From: Buddleja alternifolia | Taxonomy: Eukaryota > Streptophyta > Magnoliopsida > Lamiales > Scrophulariaceae | Direction of reading: 5' to 3' | Length of the DNA stretch: 64,000 nucleotides | Assembly (NCBI GenBank): GCA_019426215.1 | Contig: CM033404.1 | Location: 26,908,843 to 26,972,842 of the forward strand | Shown here: positions 58,800 to 64,000 of the stretch, in pieces | Layout: every line of letters starts with the position of its first letter | Numbering within the stretch: the first letter of the stretch is position 1 | Notes under the pieces: generated by a model | What the model was told of the DNA's origin: nothing | Database searches by the model: none | What the model saw: the letters and a program-made list of their open reading frames with translations, nothing else | Program-made: the position numbers and the translations under genes

Positions 58800-60864
58800 T
58801 CTTCTTAGGTACCCATTTTGTCTTGGGTCCTTCAATGTTAGTCACTTTGGTTTGAATTAAAACATTCGGAACCCATATTTGCTTTGTCTTCATTACGGGA
58901 AGATTGGCCTTCTTGGGTTTCGGTTTGTGTTGTGTGTGCTTTTTAGGTGGATAGTAATACCCTCGATTATAATAATAATCATAGTCATAATCATAATCAT
59001 AATCATCATAGTAACGATAATATGATCAAGATCTTTGAGGATATTGATGCAGGTATTTCCTCGGCACTGGCTTCAGAGTTGCTTTTGGCGATTGACGCGT
59101 AGCGTTAGATTCACTTGTAGATGGTTTATCCTTAGTCTTTTGAGCGTTTGGATGAACCTTCTTCTGTGAATGAATCACTTTTGTCTTCTCCTTGTTGCCT
59201 GAGTTGGTATTGACCTTCTCATTTGGCCTCTTACCATTGTCCTTGGGTTCATTCAACGTTTGACTGTTTGAACTCTTCTCAACAAAGAATACACCTTTTC
59301 CTTTGCTGGTTGCCGTAACCTTAAATGTTTTTGATTTTTGACCAAATTTGACCGAACCGATCAAGAACCGAAATTTTGGTCAGGACCGAAAACCGAACCG
59401 AAAATTTTGGTTCGGTTTTCGGGTTTTTTAGCGTAAAATTCAATTTTTCGGTTCGGTTAGATTATCCAAGTTCGGTTAACCGAACCAACCGAAAAACTGA
59501 TTCAATATATTTCTTATTTTAATATTTTATTTATATTAGTAATTAAATATGAAAAGGGGAAAGAAACCCACTTCTTCAATTTCAGTTCTTGACTTCACGC
59601 TTCTCTGTTCTCTCTGTTAAGCACTCTCTGTCGCCCTCCTCTTCGCTCCACCGACGCTATTCAGCCATTCCACTGCCGATGCCGACGCCGACCACCACTC
59701 TGTCTATTCACTCCATCGCCGCGCCGACTACCGCTCTGTAGATTCAAAAGCCCTATTTGGTAAATATGAGTTGTTTTTCTACATAATCTTGTTAGTTGAT
59801 CTTTCATAAATCAAAACGATTCTTGCACCAGGTTATTCTTTCATGAATATACAAAACAAATTCCATATAAAGTATGAATATATATACAAAACTAACTTCT
59901 GGTGAAAAATGAGAGAATGAAAAAACAACAGATTTTTTGAAGGAAAAAAAGCAGAATTTCTGTTTTTTTTTTCTTTCTTTCAGAATTTCGGTTTTGACCG
60001 AAACCGAACCGAACCGAACTTTTTCGGTTCGGTTTTCGGTTCAAAATTTCAGTTCGGTTCGGTCAAAAAATGGACCGATGAACACCCCTAGGTATTGACC
60101 TTCTCATTTGGCCTCTTACCATTGTCCTTGGGTTCATTCTGCGTTTGACTGTTTGAACTCTTCTCAACAAAGAATACACCTTTTCCTTTGATGGTTGCCG
60201 TAACCTTAGATGTTTTTGATTTTTGACCAAATTTATCACAACCTAAACCGGTCTTTTCATCAAAAATTTTGGTTATCTCAGTCATATTATCTAGGTTTCT
60301 TGATGCTTTGGATAATGATGAGACAAGCTGCTCTGATTTGGCAAGTCTAGCGATCAGTTCAGCTTCTCTCTTGACTATTATATCAATATCACTTTTTTAT
60401 TGAGTAATTTCGTTCTCAAGTGATTGATTCTTCTCAATGCATTGTTGTTCGACTTGAAACTCTGCCTTGAGCGTCATTTTATCACTTGTGAGCGCTTCAA
60501 TGATGTCAAAGTGATTTTGATATAATTTGGCGGCATCTTGACAGTCTTTATAATATTCAGTTACTTTGTCAAGTAATTCATCCTATGAAAGAGGATGAGA
60601 TAATTCAGTATTTACCTTAGATAGTGAGTTATCAGACGCTTCTTCATCTCTTTCCATAAGACAAATTAACGCTGAGTCGCTTGTTGGCTCATCATCACTA
60701 CTTTCATCTGATGATTCCAAATCCTCTTCAGGTGCGGAGAATGGTTCAGATTCCGCTAGCAAACCTTCTTGGCGAAGGTCGCAAGAGCATAAATAAGCGA
60801 ATGTTCTTAGTTTCCAGGAATCATAGTATGATTCAACCAACTTAGGCATTTTGTTAAAAGCCAT
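58800..60864 (-). pseudogene. gag of A3, core deleted and interrupted by an insert
   Basis: The start MAFNKMPKLVESYYDSWKL (60862-60864 downward) runs directly into LRQEGLLAESEPFSAPEED: everything from about residue 30 to just after the zinc knuckle is gone, in frame. The acidic and coiled-coil-like parts follow (60088-60580) with some stops. The insert at 59350-60090 then splits the basic part, which resumes at 59364 and ends with the Tyr/Asp repeat near 58950-59025. Confidence 0.83.
59350..60090. mobile_element. CCGAA-rich insert between 144-bp direct repeats in A3
   Basis: 741 bp, not related to the retrotransposon. Both outer parts consist of accgaaccgaa / ttcggttcggtt variants. The middle is AT-rich with a pyrimidine-rich, G+C-richer block (about 59575-59745). 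The right edge aacacccctag resembles the TAGGGGTGTTC terminus of hAT-type elements; the left edge lacks it. It is flanked by two copies of a 144-bp gag segment (59206-59349, 60091-60234). Confidence 0.7.
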
Positions 60865-60964
60865 AATATGAGATTTTTAAAAGAGAATTAAAGCGACTAA
60901 GGTTTAGAAAAATGGATCGAAACAAGCAGTTATGCTCGAAAACGCTTAGGTTTCTACTTTAACC

Positions 60965-60978
60965 GCTCTGATACTACT
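60965..60978 (-). promoter_or_regulatory. Primer binding site of A3
   Basis: Minus-strand agtagtatcagagc follows the end of the 5' LTR, matching the initiator Met tRNA type site as in A1. Confidence 0.8.
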
Positions 60979-62415
60979 TGGTGGTCCCAAGTGGCATACG
61001 AAAGGGTCTAGAAGGGGCGGGGTTAAATAGACCCTGAAGAGAGCTGAGCGCTTGGGCCAGGCGCTATAGTAAAGATAACTTAGACTTGGTGATTTTAGCA
61101 ATTTACCAAAGTAGGGTAATGCTTAGATCGCTTAATCTGGGTTAGCACAGCAGAGATGATTTTTAAAGCATTAGCGTTCGTTTTGTTCAAATAGTCGCTT
61201 AACCGTTTTACTTGTCTTTCTCAAGATAAATGATGAAATATAAAGTAAGACAATAAAACAGCAAATGACAGTAAATAACACAAAAGTTTGTAAGGTTCAC
61301 TGGGTGGTGTAATCCCAGGTACGTCCTTCTTCTCCTTGAACACTTGGAGGAATTCCACTAAGTTGATAATCGAAGGATCACACAGAGGCTTCTACAAAAT
61401 AGAGGAAGGGATGATGATCTCGGGCTCCTTGATCACACAGACTTCAGCACCAATGAAGATCTTCACCAACAAGCTTCTCTCACTCAGAAATACTGCTTCT
61501 AGAGTCAACAACTTCTTCACACAGACAGAGGATGTTGAGGGTTTTGATCACGGGTTTGTTTGAATTTAGAAAGTTCAAACAACTTAGGATATCTCAATAA
61601 TATTGTATGGTTCTTCTTTGAAGATGTTTGAGATATCTATGACTGTCTGGAATATATGTAAAAAGCTTCGAAGAATTTTGGCTATGGAGTTTCTAAGCTT
61701 TTCTTGAGAGAGAATTTCAGCAAAGTTTTGACCGTTTCTTGTGCATCTACGTAGGTATTTATAGGCATTTTCTTGGTATTTGTCCGTTGGACACATGTAG
61801 GAGCGTGCCTCTCACGCGCGAGTGAGTCATACTTTTTCTTTGACATTCCTGAAATCCTGCTACACTGATTTGTTGTGGCAGGTTTGAACTTTGAAATTCT
61901 GACAGTCTAAGCTAATAGATAGCTTGCTCCATATACAATTTGTCCTTATCACATTTAATGCTCTTATCAAGCATTTAATGCATTTGAATTTATTTCCCGT
62001 TGGAAATAAATGTCCATTAAATGATTGCATTTAAGTCCTTAGTGACTTTGGAATTTATTTCAGGTGAATCTGATCTACTTGATCGCTTGATTACTTTGAT
62101 CGCTTGATTCATAAACCCTGAAACAGTCCATAGCAATTGGCAGTCCCTTAAGACACAATCTTCATCTTCTCTTGACTTCAGACGCTGATCTTCAACTTCA
62201 TCTCTAATAGACTCACCTAGAATTCTACTAGCGACTTGGTATCTAATACTTAGTCTAAAATCTATAAAGATAAAAATTACAAGCTTAATAAAATTACAAC
62301 CTTTCAAACGCTAATACATTTGTTCTATGAAAACACAAACTTACATTCTTTTTGGGGTCTAACATAAAATCCTATCTTGTCATCATCAAAACATCTAACA
62401 TGAAATTTCCTAACA
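60979..62415 (-). repeat. 5' LTR of A3
   Basis: 1437 bp, plus-strand start tggtggtccc and end tttcctaaca. The G-run of the partner LTR is interrupted here (ggggcgggg). A segment of about 20 bp near 61750 (tagggtttgctggggttg in the partner) is missing. Confidence 0.92.
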
Positions 62416-63077
62416 GAATTTGATTAGGAGTAGATGAAAGTCAAATCTTGGAGATTTAATCTCATCTTGACTTCTAATCAAATTAAACCTTGGAGTATTT
62501 CTATAAATATGTGTGTTAAGAAAAACACACACACTCTTTATTTTCTAGAGGAAATTTTCGTCCACCCTAAGAAGAAAAAGAGAGAAATTTTGTCGTCGTA
62601 TTTTTCAAGTAAAATTCGCCCCTCACCCATATTATTTCTAGACCAGGTTTTGCTCATGTGTTGAAATTTACCTTGCACATATATTACTACCTTCATATAT
62701 ATAAGCTTAGATTAGATCTAAAATAATTGTGTAGGCTAGCACCATATATATAATTATTGGGAACTATACAGAGGTGTGGATACATCTTAGAGACGAGACA
62801 ATTGGATCGCTTGGAGATACAAGGAACAAATCAAAGCTCGGATTTTGGAGGAGGCCGACGGCTTCACTGTAGATTCGATTAAGGGAGTATTTGTTCGGAT
62901 TGACAAGATCAGAAACTTGTACGAGGGAAAAATCGCGAATGGTATTTCGTGTAGTTAGTTTTTTTTCGTTTTATTAGTTCGATTAAACCGGCCATAATCC
63001 TGTTTCGGGGTAGTTGTATAAATTTTTAAATTCCGCTGTGCTAACCTACCCCGGGGATTACCCAACCCAACATTAAA

Positions 63078-63447
63078 TAGATGTCCGTCCAAGTCCATTC
63101 CTAAGACGCCATATGAAATGTGGAGAAATAGGAAACAAAGTCTTAATCACATCAAGATTTGGGGATGTTCTGCTTATGTCAAAAAGACTAAAGTAGACAA
63201 GTTGGAGGCTAGATCCTTAAAAGGGCATTTCGTTGGTTATCTTGAGGATTCCATAGGATACCTCTTTTACCTGCATGATGATCAAAGATTATTGTAGCTT
63301 TACAAGCCCGAAGATGAGTTCATTCAAGAAGGTGGAGTGGGCAGAAAGATTGTTCTTGAAGAACAAAATGAAACTACATTGGATACATCTACACAGGAAG
63401 TAAAAACCGAACCTTCAATAACACAACCACAACAGCGAAGATCAAAT
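63078..63447 (+). pseudogene. Copia integrase fragment C, second part
   Basis: After the solo LTR the frame resumes with CPSKSIPKTPYEMWRNRK, NHIKIWGCSAYVKKTKVD and LKGHFVGYLEDSIGY, the integrase C-terminal region. A TAG stop lies near 63295. The linker (FIQEGGVGRKIVLEEQNE) is cut at 63447 by LTR G in the stretch that normally leads to the RT. Confidence 0.88.
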
Positions 63448-64000
63448 TGTTGGGAATCCTGTCGGCATGCGAAGCGAAAAAATAAAAACAGATCCGGATT
63501 CCCAAACCAAGATCAATTCGTGGCTTTTGTCAATTTTAACAAGAAAAAGATGAATACGAAAAACTTACCTTTTCGTGTATTCAACTTTGATCCTCGCGAA
63601 TCTTCAATCTTCTCCAATGGTTCAATTGCACCATCTCTAGATCATCACGCAGTGGAATTGACTCCGAGAAATCTCCGACTCCATCTCCATAGGCGGCTAA
63701 CGAGAGAGAGAAGGAAAAAAAAGATTTTCTCTGTATTGTATTTCTGGTGGAGGATTTCACGTTATGTTTTTCAACTATCTATCAACTGTGTTCTCTGGCT
63801 TGTGTTAGAGGATTAAATAAATCCTCTAACGAAGCCCATCAGTATACACCCCATAGGGCTTTTGGACAATAATTAGGGTATGTTGACCCAGCCAACTTAG
63901 TCCAATTAATATTTAATCTAATTAAACATATATTGATTAAATCAATATTCTTGTTAATTAATTAATTAACTAATATTATAGTTTAAATATTTAATTAACC
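63448..64000. repeat. Start of another LTR (G), runs off the window
   Basis: TGTTGGGAATCCTGTCGGC at 63448 is a typical LTR start and breaks the copia linker in mid-frame. The following 550 bp match no other LTR in the window. The open frame running over the junction to about 63816 has no features after the copia part. The end and target duplication cannot be seen. Confidence 0.6.

Larger units (their letters stand above)
53403..62415 (-). mobile_element. Sirevirus-like copy A3: LTRs and target duplication intact, internally deleted
   Basis: LTRs 53403-54861 and 60979-62415 and a perfect 5-bp target duplication gaatt (53398-53402, 62416-62420) define the element. Inside, compared with A1, three coding blocks are missing: the gag core with zinc knuckle, the RT domain, and the N-terminal part of the env-position gene. 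An unrelated insert sits at 59350-60090. The two LTRs are very similar by eye. A3 inserted into the D-type solo LTR and is one of the youngest insertions in the window. Confidence 0.92.
51809..63072 (+). mobile_element. Solo LTR of copia family D, split by element A3
   Basis: The LTR starts TGATAGAGTAGATGCCCGACG at 51809 and ends ACCCAACCCAACA at 63072. Perfect 5-bp target duplications ttaaa flank it (51804-51808, 63073-63077). It consists of 51809-53402 and 62421-63072 (about 2.2 kb after removal of A3 and its duplicated gaatt). It aligns with the complement of 11905-14520. No internal region remains. The duplicated target lies in integrase fragment C. Confidence 0.9.

Noticed and set aside
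63337..63816. 159-codon plus-strand frame as one gene
   Set aside because: Its first third is copia linker sequence and the remainder lies in an inserted LTR; the join at 63448 is an insertion border.

Overview
The window looks like a repeat-dominated stretch of a flowering-plant (probably eudicot) nuclear genome. The evidence is a CACTA (En/Spm) DNA transposon of the plant type, several Ty1/copia and Ty3/gypsy-like LTR retrotransposons, MITEs, Helitron-like ends, AT-rich spacers and plant-style introns. I see no rRNA, tRNA, CRISPR array or bacterial operon. I cannot name the species. Only one short stretch (about 9.09-9.42 kb, continuing at 11.74-11.90 kb) might be host gene sequence, and that is weak.

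Layout. 1-8022 is the right-hand part of a CACTA element read on the minus strand. It holds a multi-exon gene with a Transposase_24-like N-terminus, a coiled coil, a DUF8039-like domain and a Ulp1-like cysteine protease domain (cut by the window edge), then a broken TNP2-type transposase, simple repeats, palindromic subterminal repeats and the terminal inverted repeat. 8023-9080 is AT-rich and carries a MITE. 9421-11736 is a small non-autonomous LTR element. 11905-18053 is the 3' half of a decayed copia element (family D) with a Mutator-type MITE inside its LTR. 18054-33731 is a nearly full-length, decayed Sirevirus-like copia element (A1, minus strand) with gag, protease, integrase, RT, RNase H and a large env-position gene. 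A solo gypsy-like LTR lies inside its RT/RNase H region. 33732-36290 is the gag-integrase half of another copia element (B1). 36291-40300 is AT-rich with small palindromic MITEs and two Helitron-like ends. 40301-44789 joins parts of two non-autonomous LTR elements (E and F). 44790-49791 is a second Sirevirus copy (A2), 49792-51338 a second B copy (B2), and 51339-51560 a piece of A-type LTR in the opposite orientation. From 51561 to 63447 a plus-strand copia integrase fragment (C) is split by a solo LTR of family D, which is itself split by a third Sirevirus copy (A3, 53403-62415). The last LTR start (G) at 63448 runs off the window.

How the parts relate. Nesting gives relative ages. Element C is older than the D-type solo LTR (target duplication ttaaa), which is older than A3 (target duplication gaatt). 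A1 is older than the gypsy-like solo LTR inside it (target duplication gattc). The three A copies allow comparison: A1 keeps all domains but has many stops. A3 has similar LTRs and a perfect target duplication, yet lacks the gag core, the RT and the N-terminal half of the env-position gene, so it was probably mobilised in trans. Nothing in the window is clearly an intact autonomous element.
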